Assembly (NCBI GenBank): GCA_965221505.1
Contig: CBDCSI010000001.1
Span: 1-64,000, forward strand
DNA from: CAZPXZ01 sp965221505
GTDB taxonomy: Bacteria; Pseudomonadota; Alphaproteobacteria; Rhodobacterales; CAZPXZ01
Direction: 5' to 3'
Length of the DNA stretch: 64,000 bases
Shown in pieces: positions 7,788-15,860 of this stretch (the stretch's first letter is position 1; each line of letters opens with the position of its first letter). Position numbers and translations under genes: made by a program. Below the pieces are notes generated by a model that was not told where the DNA came from, made no database searches, and saw only the letters and a program-made list of their open reading frames with translations.

Positions 7788-9811
7788 CGGCCTGCCTCCT
7801 TCCGCATGGAGAGATGCCCGCCTTCGACGACCGTCGCGCGCCAGCCCGGCGGCACCAGCGTGGTGGCGGTGGCTTCCTCGACGATCGCCGGGCCGTCGAC
7901 CGCGTCGCCGACCTCGAGCCCGTTCCGGTCCAGGATCGGCGTCGGAACGGGTTCGCCGGCGAAGTGGACGCTGCGCTCGCGCGCCGGGCGCGCCGCCTCC
8001 CGCGCCGGGGGCGCCGAGCCGGGGCGTTCGAGCCGCCCGAGCGCCGCGACGCGGATATTGGCCATCTCGACCCGGTTCTCCGGGCTCGAATGGCCGTATT
8101 GCCGCAGATAGGCCGCGTCGAACCGGTCGCGAACCGCGTCCATGTCGATCGGCCCGTCGGGGACCGGAATGGTCAGGACGTATTCCTGGCCGTAGTAGCG
8201 GAAGTCGATCGCGCGCTCGAAGGCGATCGCGTCCTCGGCGATTCCCTCGCTCAGGAGGTGCTCCCGTCCCTTCGCGGTCAGGTCGGCGAAGGCGGCCTCC
8301 AGCGTCCCGACGTCGAGCAGGTCCCAGAAGCTGTAGAGCGTTTCCTTGTAGTCGTGGCGGACGTCGGTCTGCAGCATGCCCCAGGCGGAAAACGCGCCGG
8401 GATGCACCGGGACGAGGACCTCGCGGATTTCGAGCTCTTCGGCCAGCGCGGCCGCCTGGGCGGGTCCGGCGCCGCCGAAGGCGACCAGCGAGAAGTCGCG
8501 CGGATCGATTCCGCGCCGCACGGTGATGGTGCGGATGGCGTCCGCCATCTTGGCGTTGACCACGTCGACGACGCCCTGCGCCATCGCTTCCGCCGAGAGG
8601 CCGAAGACCTGCCCGATCCCGCCGAGCGCCGCTTCCGCCGCCTCGCGGTCCAGCTCCATCTCGCCGCCGGAGAAATTGGCCCCGTCGAGCCGTCCGAGGA
8701 CGAGATTGGCGTCCGAGACGGTGGGCCGGTCGCCGCCGAGACCGTAGCAGGCGGGGCCGGGATCGGAACCTGCGGACTGGGGTCCGACGCGCATGGCGCC
8801 CGCCTCCTCCCAGGCGATGGAGCCGCCGCCGGCGCCGATGACGTGGATGTCGACCACCGACATCTGTACCGGCAGCCCTTCGAGCTTCGCTTCGTTGGAC
8901 CCCGAGGGGAGCCCGTCGACGACGAGGCTGGCGTCGAAGGAGGTGCCGCCCATGTCGATGCAGATGAGGTTGGGCCGGTCCGTGGCGGCCGAGAGCGCCC
9001 GTCCGCCGATGGCGCCGCCGACGGGACCCGAGAGCAGCGTCTGCAGCGGGGTCGCGCTGGCGGACTCGGCCGTCATGACGCCGCCGTTCGATTCCATGAC
9101 GTGCAGTCCGCGCCCCTCGGGCAGCCGGTGGCCGAGGCCGGCGACCAGGGTTTCGAGATAGCCGCGCACCACGGGCGCGAGGTAGCTGTCCATCACCGTC
9201 GTGGAGATGCGTTCGAACTCCCGCCATTCCGGCGAGACCCGGTGCGAGAGTCCGATCGGGATCCCCGGTAGGCGGGCAGAGAGATACTCGGCCGCCTCCA
9301 GTTCGTGTTTTGGGTTCTTGAACGAGAAGAGGAAGGCGACGGCGACGGCCTCGAAGCCTTCCGACCGTACCGCCTCGACCAGCCGGTCGAGATCGGCGGT
9401 CTCGAGCGGCACGACCACCTCGCCGTCGGCGGCGATCCGCTCCCGGGCGGTGTAGGTGTGCTCGAGCGGCGTGAGCGGCGGCGGCTTGTTCCACCGGATG
9501 GAGAAGATCTCGCCGCGGTCGTTGCCCTGGATGGTGTAGACGTCGCGGAAGTTCTCGGTGGTGAGAAGGGCGACCCTGGCGCCGCGCCGCTGCAGGAGCG
9601 CGTTCAGCCCGACGGTCGTGCCGTGGACGAAGAACTCGATCGACGCGTCCCGGGGAATGGCGGTCTCGATGCCCCGGAGCACGGCGAGGCCCGGGTCGTC
9701 GGGGGTGGAGAGAATCTTGGACGCGGCGCAGGCTCCGGTCTCGAAGTCCTGAACGACGATGTCGGTGAAAGTGCCGCCGATGTCGGCGGCCACGCGGAAT
9801 CGCTGGGACAA
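7784..9811 (-). CDS. hyuA: Hydantoinase A / oxoprolinase family protein, subunit A
   Basis: About 675 residues of the HyuA family, the ATP-using subunit with an actin-like fold. The N-terminus AADIGGTFTDIVVQD is the phosphate-binding loop of the family. Further motifs are FFVHGTTVGLNALLQRRGAR, HVMESNGGVM and ICIDMGGTSFDASLV. Length is normal. It precedes hyuB with a 4-base overlap, the usual gene order, so the two should form one complex. A strong hairpin separates it from the upstream binding-protein gene. Members include N-methylhydantoinase, 5-oxoprolinase and acetone-carboxylase subunits; the sequence alone does not decide between them. Confidence 0.92.
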   Translation of the reverse strand: MSQRFRVAADIGGTFTDIVVQDFETGACAASKILSTPDDPGLAVLRGIETAIPRDASIEFFVHGTTVGLNALLQRRGARVALLTTENFRDVYTIQGNDRGEIFSIRWNKPPPLTPLEHTYTARERIAADGEVVVPLETADLDRLVEAVRSEGFEAVAVAFLFSFKNPKHELEAAEYLSARLPGIPIGLSHRVSPEWREFERISTTVMDSYLAPVVRGYLETLVAGLGHRLPEGRGLHVMESNGGVMTAESASATPLQTLLSGPVGGAIGGRALSAATDRPNLICIDMGGTSFDASLVVDGLPSGSNEAKLEGLPVQMSVVDIHVIGAGGGSIAWEEAGAMRVGPQSAGSDPGPACYGLGGDRPTVSDANLVLGRLDGANFSGGEMELDREAAEAALGGIGQVFGLSAEAMAQGVVDVVNAKMADAIRTITVRRGIDPRDFSLVAFGGAGPAQAAALAEELEIREVLVPVHPGAFSAWGMLQTDVRHDYKETLYSFWDLLDVGTLEAAFADLTAKGREHLLSEGIAEDAIAFERAIDFRYYGQEYVLTIPVPDGPIDMDAVRDRFDAAYLRQYGHSSPENRVEMANIRVAALGRLERPGSAPPAREAARPARERSVHFAGEPVPTPILDRNGLEVGDAVDGPAIVEEATATTLVPPGWRATVVEGGHLSMRKEAGR

Positions 9812-9840
9812 GGCGGGCTCCTCCGGGCGTGCGAGCGGAG

Positions 9841-9864
9841 CGCCGGGGCCCGGGGGCCCCGGCG
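9841..9864 (-). terminator. Intercistronic hairpin between the binding-protein gene and hyuA
   Basis: A perfect inverted repeat of 11 + 11 bases (CGCCGGGGCCC and its complement) separated by two G, between the stop of the periplasmic binding-protein gene and the start of hyuA. No U-tract follows. In ABC operons such hairpins commonly stabilise the upstream message or partly stop transcription, so that the binding protein is made in excess of the downstream genes. That role is inferred from position. Confidence 0.55.
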
Positions 9865-9875
9865 TCGGTCTTGCG

Positions 9876-10868
9876 CTACTGCTCCCACTCGCCCCGGAAG
9901 TCGGGGTTCGCGTCGAGCACGGCCTTGTCGATCATGGCCTGGAGCGGGCCGGCCGTATCCATGTTGATGGCGTTCGTGACCGGCTTGCCCTCGATGGCGT
10001 TGGCGATCTGTTCCATCGCCAGCGCGCCCATGGTCTTGGGGAAGTAGGCGAGGGTCGCGTCCCAGCGCCCTTCGCGGATGGCCTCGATCGAGATCGCCGC
10101 CGCTCCGCCCCCGGTGAGGTAGAGGTCCGGGACGTCGTAGCCCTCGGCCTCGAGCGCGATCTCGGCGCCGACGAGATGCTGGTCGGCGTTCGAGAGCACG
10201 ACGTGGACGTCCCTGGCGGCCTGCAGCATGTCCTGCATCGCCTTCAGCGACGCGTCGGGGGAGTACCAGCCCTCGCCGATGCCGACGACCTTGACGTTCG
10301 GATACCCGGCCAGGACCTTCTCGAAGGTCTCGAGGCGCAGGTTGTCGAACGCGAAGATCTTGGCGCCGATGAGGATGATCACGTTGCAGGGGTCCTTGTC
10401 GGCGCAGAACTCCGCCACGATCTCGGCCTGGTGCGTCGCGCCGGGCACCGGCGGGGACGCCACCGTCGCGGTGATGCCGGGCACCTGCGGCTCGAGCGTG
10501 TTCAGTTCGGGCCCGACGGGGAACAGGACCGTCGCGATGGGCACGCCGGCGGCGATGACCTGCTCGAAGGCGCCGGCGATGCCGACGCTGTCGTTCGGCG
10601 CCACGATCATGCCGGCGAACTGTCCGCCGGCGAGGACGTCCTCGATCTGGGCGTATTGGTGCGCGGCGTCGAACTTGCCGTCGAAGATCTCCGCCTCGTA
10701 GCCGAGCTCGGCGGCCTTCTCCTCGACGCCCTCGTAGGTCGCCTGGTTGAACCCGTTCTGGGACGAGGCGGCGAAGAAGGCGATCTTCTTCGACTGCGCC
10801 ACGGCGGCGGGCGCCGCCGCCAGCGCCAGGGCGGCGCCGGCGAGAATTCCGGTAATCGTTCGCTTCAT
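9876..10868 (-). CDS. Periplasmic sugar-type ABC transporter substrate-binding protein
   Basis: About 330 residues. The N-terminus MKRTITGILAGAALALAAA ending in AVAQ is a Sec signal peptide with a cleavable AQ-type site. The mature part starts KKIAFFAASSQNGFNQATY, the opening strand and helix of type I periplasmic binding proteins (Peripla_BP_4, RbsB-like). Later blocks include IEDVLAGGQFAGMIVAPND and DAGRDVHVVLSNADQ-type hinge sequence. The start is the Met after GAAGATGAAGCG; the frame extends upstream without protein-like sequence. First gene of the minus-strand import/hydantoinase operon, divergent from the GntR regulator. It sets the ligand specificity, which I cannot read. Confidence 0.9.
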   Translation of the reverse strand: MKRTITGILAGAALALAAAPAAVAQSKKIAFFAASSQNGFNQATYEGVEEKAAELGYEAEIFDGKFDAAHQYAQIEDVLAGGQFAGMIVAPNDSVGIAGAFEQVIAAGVPIATVLFPVGPELNTLEPQVPGITATVASPPVPGATHQAEIVAEFCADKDPCNVIILIGAKIFAFDNLRLETFEKVLAGYPNVKVVGIGEGWYSPDASLKAMQDMLQAARDVHVVLSNADQHLVGAEIALEAEGYDVPDLYLTGGGAAAISIEAIREGRWDATLAYFPKTMGALAMEQIANAIEGKPVTNAINMDTAGPLQAMIDKAVLDANPDFRGEWEQ

Positions 10869-10892
10869 CTTCGTCTTCTCCCTGGCATGGTT

Positions 10893-10933
10893 TTGACAAG
10901 GGCGAAGTCTACCATTATGCAAAGATAATGCAA
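10893..10933. promoter_or_regulatory. Divergent control region with palindrome, candidate GntR operator
   Basis: Between the divergent binding-protein and GntR genes, an AT-rich island stands out in GC-rich surroundings. It holds the inverted repeat CATTAT-N6-ATAATG (10913-10930) and a direct repeat ATGCAA (10917-10922 and 10928-10933). A TTGACA (10893-10898) lies 17 bases before the palindrome edge (TATGCA), so the repeat would overlap a -10 region of the gntR promoter. Overlap of a palindrome with the promoter next to a FadR-type regulator suggests autoregulation and control of the transport operon. Confidence 0.5.
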
Positions 10934-10956
10934 TCTGGCCGACGGAAGGAACGGGT

Positions 10957-11703
10957 TTGAGCGAAACGGGACCGGCGGCGGAGGTCGAGGCGCCGCCGCG
11001 CAAGCGCGGGCGCCGCGGCGCGCTGCAGGTCTACGACGCCCTGCGCGAGGAGATTCTCTGGCTGCGCCTTCCGCCCGGCGCTCCGCTGGACGAGTTGGCG
11101 CTGGCGGCGCGCTTCGACGTGTCGCGCACTCCGATTCGCGAGGCGCTGCTTCTCCTCGCCGGCGAGCGGCTCGTGGAGATCCTGCCCAACCGGACCAGCA
11201 TCGTGTCGCACTTCTCGCTCGACAACAGCGGCGACTACCTGGACGCGGCGCTGATCGTCTGCCGCGCGGTGGCGCGCTCCGCGGCGCTGTCGGGACGGGC
11301 GGACGGACGGACGCTGGAGAGTCTGGTGCGGCGTTTCGCACAGGCGATCGGCGCCGAGGACGACGAAGCGGCGCATCGGAGCGAGCTGGCGGCGCTCCGG
11401 CATCTCGGCAGCCTGTCGGGGAACATTTTTCTGGTGAAGTTCTACGAACAGGCGCTGGACGCCGGGCGGCGCGCCCGGGTGCTCCACTACTACCCGAACG
11501 CGACGCGGGAGGAACGCCGGGAATCGGTCGGGCGTCTGCGGGCGCTGACGGATGCCGTGGTGCAGGGCGACGCCGACGCCAGCGACCGTGCGATCGCGGA
11601 GATGATCGAGACGGATTTCGGGATCGTCGCGCGCTCGCTGGAGCCGCGGTTCGGGGCCGAGATGTCGCTGGAGAATTTCGGGAAGGGACTGTCGCTGGTC
11701 TGA
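10957..11703 (+). CDS. GntR-family transcriptional regulator (FadR-type, FCD-like)
   Basis: About 248 residues. A basic leader (PPRKRGRRG) precedes a GntR winged helix at about residues 23-90: ALREEILWLRLPPGAPLDE, FDVSRTPIREALLLLAGE and RLVEILPNRTSIV. The rest is helical, as in the FCD ligand-sensing domain. The start is a TTG, supported by GGAAGGA seven bases upstream and by the absence of a better ATG. It is transcribed away from the ABC/hydantoinase operon and probably represses it until the ligand is bound. The ligand is unknown; FCD regulators usually sense small carboxylates or amino-acid-like compounds. Confidence 0.88.
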   Translation: MSETGPAAEVEAPPRKRGRRGALQVYDALREEILWLRLPPGAPLDELALAARFDVSRTPIREALLLLAGERLVEILPNRTSIVSHFSLDNSGDYLDAALIVCRAVARSAALSGRADGRTLESLVRRFAQAIGAEDDEAAHRSELAALRHLGSLSGNIFLVKFYEQALDAGRRARVLHYYPNATREERRESVGRLRALTDAVVQGDADASDRAIAEMIETDFGIVARSLEPRFGAEMSLENFGKGLSLV

Positions 11704-12139
11704 AGCGGGGCGGGTCGCCGTTCCCCGCGGGCTGACCTGATGCGGTTCATTATCCTCCAGAGCGAATTCAGGGCCGCTGCCGTGGCGGGCTACGCTACGG
11801 GAAGGGCCTCGTCGTCAGATTGGCCCTGTGGGGCTGCCTCGAACCCGCCTCGTGCGTCACTGTCTTGAATCGGAGTGTAGTTCCGGTCCGTTCGACAGCG
11901 GCAGACACGACAACCCGGACATGCGCGGCCCGGTGGCAAAACGCGGATCATGGGGATACCCTCGACCGTCGGCAAGATCGGCAGATAGGACAGGGCGCCG
12001 CACGGCACGAGACGGACGTGTCGGACGGCGTGTTCGGTGCGGCGAGAGGGATGCGGAATCCAGGAACCGAACCATTGCGTGCAGTCTGCGCGACCCTCCG
12101 TGCCGGGCCGTTGAGCACCGCAAACCGGGCGACGGTCGC
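11704..12139. other. Intergenic leader upstream of the NMT1/THI5-type ABC operon
   Basis: About 0.44 kb without a convincing gene. A short stretch near 11733-11755 (CCTGATGCGGTTCATTATCC) is faintly like the tail of a TPP riboswitch, but the conserved CUGAGA and pyrophosphate-helix bases are missing, so I do not call one. The ATPase frame is open back to 11828, but that part does not read as protein. Confidence 0.45.
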
Positions 12140-12934
12140 GTGAAGCCGGACGTGCCTCGGGTCATCGAAGCCCGCTCAGTAAGCCTGACCTTCGAGAGCG
12201 CCGACGGTCCGGTTCACGCGCTGAGCGACGTTTCTCTATCGGTGGGCAAGGGGGAGTTCATCTCCCTGATCGGCCCGTCCGGCTGCGGAAAGACGACGCT
12301 TCTCCGGGTCGTCGCCGATCTCGAACAGCCGACCGCGGGCGAGGTACGGGTCAACGGCATGTCGCCGGAGGAGGCGCGCAAGGCCCGAAGTTACGGCTAC
12401 GTGTTTCAGGCTGCCGGCCTCTATCCCTGGCGGACGATCGTCCGAAACGTGACCCTGCCGCTGGAGATCATGGGCTACCCGGCGCCGGAGCGCGAGGAGA
12501 GGGCGCTCCGCGCCATCGAGCTGGTCGATCTTCAGGGGTTCGAGCGCAAATTCCCATGGCAGCTGTCGGGCGGCATGCAGCAGCGGGCCTCGATCGCTCG
12601 CGCTCTCGCCTTCGACGCCGAGCTTCTCCTCATGGACGAGCCCTTCGGCGCGCTGGACGAGATCGTCCGCGACCGGCTGAACGAGGAACTCCTCGGCCTG
12701 TGGGAGAGGACCGGCAAGACCATCGTCTTCGTGACCCACTCGATTCCCGAAGCGGTTTTCCTCTCGACCAAGATCGTCGTCATGTCGCCCCGTCCCGGGC
12801 GGGTGACCGACGTGATCGAGAGCGACCTTCCCCGCCAGCGCACCCTGGATATCCGCGATACGCCCGAGTTCCTCGCCATCGCCAACCGCATCCGGGCGCA
12901 GCTGCGCGCCGGCGAGACGGACCGGGATGCGTAA
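12140..12934 (+). CDS. ABC transporter ATP-binding protein (nitrate/sulfonate/thiamine-precursor class)
   Basis: About 264 residues. One ABC domain: Walker A GPSGCGKTT, Q-loop YVFQAAGLYPWRT, signature LSGGMQQRASIARAL, Walker B LLLMDEPFGALDE and switch His in VFVTHSIPEA. The sequence is closest in style to SsuB/TauB/ThiZ-type ATPases. I take the GTG at 12140 (VKPDVPRVIEARSVSLTF) because the core domain begins directly after it; the longer open frame is Arg-rich and unlike the family. It heads a four-gene operon with two permeases and a binding protein. A single ATPase presumably serves the two different permeases. Confidence 0.9.
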   Translation: MKPDVPRVIEARSVSLTFESADGPVHALSDVSLSVGKGEFISLIGPSGCGKTTLLRVVADLEQPTAGEVRVNGMSPEEARKARSYGYVFQAAGLYPWRTIVRNVTLPLEIMGYPAPEREERALRAIELVDLQGFERKFPWQLSGGMQQRASIARALAFDAELLLMDEPFGALDEIVRDRLNEELLGLWERTGKTIVFVTHSIPEAVFLSTKIVVMSPRPGRVTDVIESDLPRQRTLDIRDTPEFLAIANRIRAQLRAGETDRDA

Positions 12935-12949
12935 TCCGCGGGGTTCCGG

Positions 12950-13840
12950 ATGACCGGCGCTGCGACGAGAATGGCGGAAGGCAGGGTCTTGCCCGTCCTG
13001 ACGGTGACGGCCGCCATTCTGGCGCTCTGGTACGTGGGAGCCGTTCTGCTGAACGGCGACTGGGTCCGGGACCAGGCCCAGCGTGAAGGGCGGAACCTGA
13101 GCGTGCAGGAGTTCGTCGCCGAGACGTTCGCCCAGGAACGGCCGCGTCTGCCGGCGCCGCACCAGGTCGCGGTCGAGATCTGGAACACCACGATCCTGAA
13201 GAAGGTCACCTCGAAGCGGAGCCTGGTCTATCACGCCTGGATCACGCTCTCGGCGACCCTGCTCGGGTTTGCGTTCGGGACGGTGTTCGGCGTCCTGCTG
13301 GCGGTGGTGATCGTTCACGACCGAACCAGCGACGCGAGCGTCATGCCCTGGGTGGTGGCCTCGCAGACGATCCCGATACTGGCGCTGGCGCCGATGATCA
13401 TCGTGGTGCTGAACGCGGTCGGCATTTCCGGCCTGGTGCCGAAAGCGCTGATCTCCGCCTATCTGAGCTTCTTTCCGGTGGCGGTCGGGATGGTTTCGGG
13501 ATTCCGCTCGCCTGCGTCGCACGACCTTGACCTGATGAAGACCTACAACGCGAGCCGGCCGCAGACGTTCTGGAAACTTCGCGTGCCGGCCTCCGTGCCG
13601 TTCCTGTTTCCGTCGCTCAAGGTGGGGATCGCGGCGAGCCTGGTGGGTGCGATCGTCGGCGAGCTGCCGACCGGCGCTGTCGCCGGCCTCGGGGCGCGCC
13701 TGCTTGCGGGCAGCTACTACGGCCAGACGATCCAGATCTGGTCCGCCCTGCTGGGCGCCGCTGCGCTGGCCGCTGTCCTGGTCGGGGTCATCGGAGCGGT
13801 CGATCGGATGACCCGGCGCGCCATGGGGGCTCCGGCATGA
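12950..13840 (+). CDS. ABC transporter permease 1 (BPD_transp_1)
   Basis: About 296 residues with an N-terminal membrane anchor (LTVTAAILALWYVGAVLL), a periplasmic stretch of about 80 residues and then a five-helix permease core. The EAA-like cytoplasmic loop is SHDLDLMKTYNASRPQTFWKLRVPAS, which docks on the ATPase. The ordinary SsuC/ThiX permease lacks such a long first periplasmic section. It overlaps the next permease by 4 bases (ATGA), so the two probably form a heterodimeric channel. Confidence 0.88.
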   Translation: MTGAATRMAEGRVLPVLTVTAAILALWYVGAVLLNGDWVRDQAQREGRNLSVQEFVAETFAQERPRLPAPHQVAVEIWNTTILKKVTSKRSLVYHAWITLSATLLGFAFGTVFGVLLAVVIVHDRTSDASVMPWVVASQTIPILALAPMIIVVLNAVGISGLVPKALISAYLSFFPVAVGMVSGFRSPASHDLDLMKTYNASRPQTFWKLRVPASVPFLFPSLKVGIAASLVGAIVGELPTGAVAGLGARLLAGSYYGQTIQIWSALLGAAALAAVLVGVIGAVDRMTRRAMGAPA

Positions 13841-14688
13841 CGCTGGTCGTCGGCGCAATGGTCGTATGGATCGGCGCCTGGGCGCTCAACGTCCGCCTCT
13901 CGCGGCACACGGACGAACGGCGCTGGGTGCGATTCGTCGCCCCCGCCGTCTTCGGCGTCACGTTGCTCGCGGTCTGGGAACTGCTGGTTCGGGGCCTCGG
14001 CGTTCCCGAGGTGATCCTGCCTCCGGTGAGCGCCGTTCTGGCCAAGTTCGCCGAAGAGACGCGGACGCTCTGGATCGACTTCGTCCAAACGGTGATCCGG
14101 GGCGCGCTCAGCGGATACGTGATCGGCTGCGGCGCGGCGTTTCTGGCTGCCGTGGCCGTCGACCGCTCGCCGTTCCTCAGGAGGGGATTGTTGCCGATCG
14201 GCAACTTCGTTGCCGCGCTCCCGATCGTCGGGGTAGCGCCGATCCTCGTCATGTGGTTCGGATTCGACTGGCATTCGAAGGCCGCCGTGGTCGTGGTCAT
14301 GGTGTTCTTTCCGATGCTGGTGAACACGGTGGAGGGGTTGCGGGCGGCGGAGCCGATGCAGCGCGACCTCATGCGGACCTACGCCGCCTCGTACTGGCAG
14401 ACGCTGGTCAAGCTCCGCCTGCCGGCTGCGGCGCCGCTGGTCTTGAACGGGATGAAGATTTGCGCGACGCTTGCGCTGATCGGAGCGATCGTCGCCGAGT
14501 TCTTCGGCTCGCCCGTGCGCGGAATGGGATTCCGGATCTCGACCGAAGTCGGACGCCTCGCGCTCGACATGGTCTGGGCCGAGATCGCGGTCGCGGCCGT
14601 CGCCGGTTCCGCGTTCTACGGCGCCATCGCACTCGCCGGGCGGGCGATCACGTTCTGGCACCCGTCGCAGCGGCTCAAACGAAGTTAG
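13837..14688 (+). CDS. ABC transporter permease 2 (BPD_transp_1)
   Basis: About 283 residues of the SsuC/TauC/ThiX permease family with six or so membrane segments. The EAA-like loop MQRDLMRTYAASYWQTLVKLR-type sequence precedes LPAAAPLVLNGMKI. Overlaps permease 1 by four bases and precedes the binding-protein gene by 19 bases. Two different permease genes with one ATPase is a known layout for pyrimidine (thiamine precursor), riboflavin and related importers. Confidence 0.88.
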   Translation: MTLVVGAMVVWIGAWALNVRLSRHTDERRWVRFVAPAVFGVTLLAVWELLVRGLGVPEVILPPVSAVLAKFAEETRTLWIDFVQTVIRGALSGYVIGCGAAFLAAVAVDRSPFLRRGLLPIGNFVAALPIVGVAPILVMWFGFDWHSKAAVVVVMVFFPMLVNTVEGLRAAEPMQRDLMRTYAASYWQTLVKLRLPAAAPLVLNGMKICATLALIGAIVAEFFGSPVRGMGFRISTEVGRLALDMVWAEIAVAAVAGSAFYGAIALAGRAITFWHPSQRLKRS

Positions 14689-14707
14689 TCAGCAAAGGAG
14701 ACTACAC

Positions 14708-15694
14708 ATGCGCAAACTGTTTCTGGTTCAGGCGGCGCTCGGGCTCGCCCTGGCGACGCCCGCCTGGTCGGCGGACGAGGTAACCCTCCAGCTGAAATGG
14801 GTAACGCAGGCCCAATTCGCCGGGTACTACGTCGCGCTCGACAAGGGGTTCTACGAGGAGGAGGGGCTCGACGTCACCATCCGGCCCGGCGGTCCCGACA
14901 TCGCGCCGACCCAGGTGATCGCCGGTGGCGCCGCCGACGTAACCGTCGAGTGGTTGCCGGCCGCCCTCGCCGCACGGGAGCGAGGGTTGCCGCTGGTCAA
15001 TATCGCCCAGCCGTTCAAGTCGTCCGGCTTGATGCTGACCTGCCGCAAGGACCAGGGAATCGCAACGACGGACGACTTCCGAGGCAAGACGCTCGGCGTC
15101 TGGTTCTTCGGCAACGAATACCCCTTCCTCAGCTGGATGAGCCAGCTCGGAATCCCGACGGAAGGCGGAGAGGACGGGGTCGAAGTCCTGAAGCAGAGCT
15201 TCAACGTCGATCCGCTTCTGCAGGGCCAGGCCGTCTGCATCTCGACCATGACCTACAACGAGTACTGGCAGGTGATCGACGCCGGCCTGACGCCGGACGA
15301 CCTCGTGGTGTTCAAATACGAGGACCAGGGCGTCGCGACGCTCGAGGACGGTCTCTACGTGCTGGAGGAGAATCTGGCTGACGAGGCCTTCCGCGACAGG
15401 ATGGTGCGCTTCGTGCGCGCGTCGATGCGGGGTTGGAAATACGCCGAGGAGAATCAGGAAGAGGCGGCCGAGATCGTTCTCGACAACGATGCGACCGGCG
15501 CCCAAACCATGCGCCACCAGGTTCGCATGATGGGCGAGGTCGCCAAGTTGACGGCCGGCTCGAACGGCACGCTCGATCCCGCGGACTACGAGCGGACGGT
15601 CGCCACGCTTCTCGCCGGCGGCTCGGACCCGGTGATTACCATGGAGCCGGAGGGCGCCTGGAGCCACGTCATCACCGACGAGGCGCTGAACTAG
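14708..15694 (+). CDS. NMT1/THI5-like ABC substrate-binding protein
   Basis: About 328 residues. Sec signal peptide MRKLFLVQAALGLALATPAWS, then VTLQLKWVTQAQFAGYYVALDKG and FYEEEGLDVTIRPGG, the classic opening of NMT1/THI5-like proteins (ThiY, RibY and relatives). The block DIAPTQVIAGGAADVTVEW follows. A ribosome-binding AAAGGAG lies upstream of the ATG. Family members bind formylaminopyrimidine (ThiY), riboflavin (RibY), or sulfonates and nitrate; the WVTQAQFAGYYVA form is nearest the ThiY/RibY side. Uptake of a vitamin precursor is therefore the preferred guess. The flavin-dependent dehalogenase-like gene next door would be in keeping with riboflavin but proves nothing. Confidence 0.88.
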   Translation: MRKLFLVQAALGLALATPAWSADEVTLQLKWVTQAQFAGYYVALDKGFYEEEGLDVTIRPGGPDIAPTQVIAGGAADVTVEWLPAALAARERGLPLVNIAQPFKSSGLMLTCRKDQGIATTDDFRGKTLGVWFFGNEYPFLSWMSQLGIPTEGGEDGVEVLKQSFNVDPLLQGQAVCISTMTYNEYWQVIDAGLTPDDLVVFKYEDQGVATLEDGLYVLEENLADEAFRDRMVRFVRASMRGWKYAEENQEEAAEIVLDNDATGAQTMRHQVRMMGEVAKLTAGSNGTLDPADYERTVATLLAGGSDPVITMEPEGAWSHVITDEALN

Positions 15695-15860
15695 ACCGAA
15701 CGCCGCGGCCGCCGTTCGGCGTCTCGCCGGGCGGCGGCCGGCACGCGGAAGACACCGCTCCGGCCGCGGCGCGGCCGGGGTCGGGCACAGGCGTCGGGTC
15801 GGAGCGCGACGCGGAACGAGAGCGCCCGCCGCTTCCACGCCGGCGCACTGCGCTCTGGCG

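Noticed and set aside
4566..8111. An 1181-codon plus-strand open frame opposite the ABC ATPase and hyuB genes
   Set aside because: Composition is that of an antisense shadow in GC-rich DNA; it lacks any domain pattern, whereas the minus-strand genes are clear.
6081..9494. Reading hyuB as a 1137-aa protein extending into hyuA
   Set aside because: The extra N-terminal part is Arg-rich shadow of hyuA. The family N-terminus starts at the ATG overlapping the hyuA stop.
11727..11770. Possible TPP riboswitch before the ThiY-like operon
   Set aside because: Only a short CCTGAT...ATTATCC similarity; the CUGAGA element and pairing helices are missing and the spacing is wrong.
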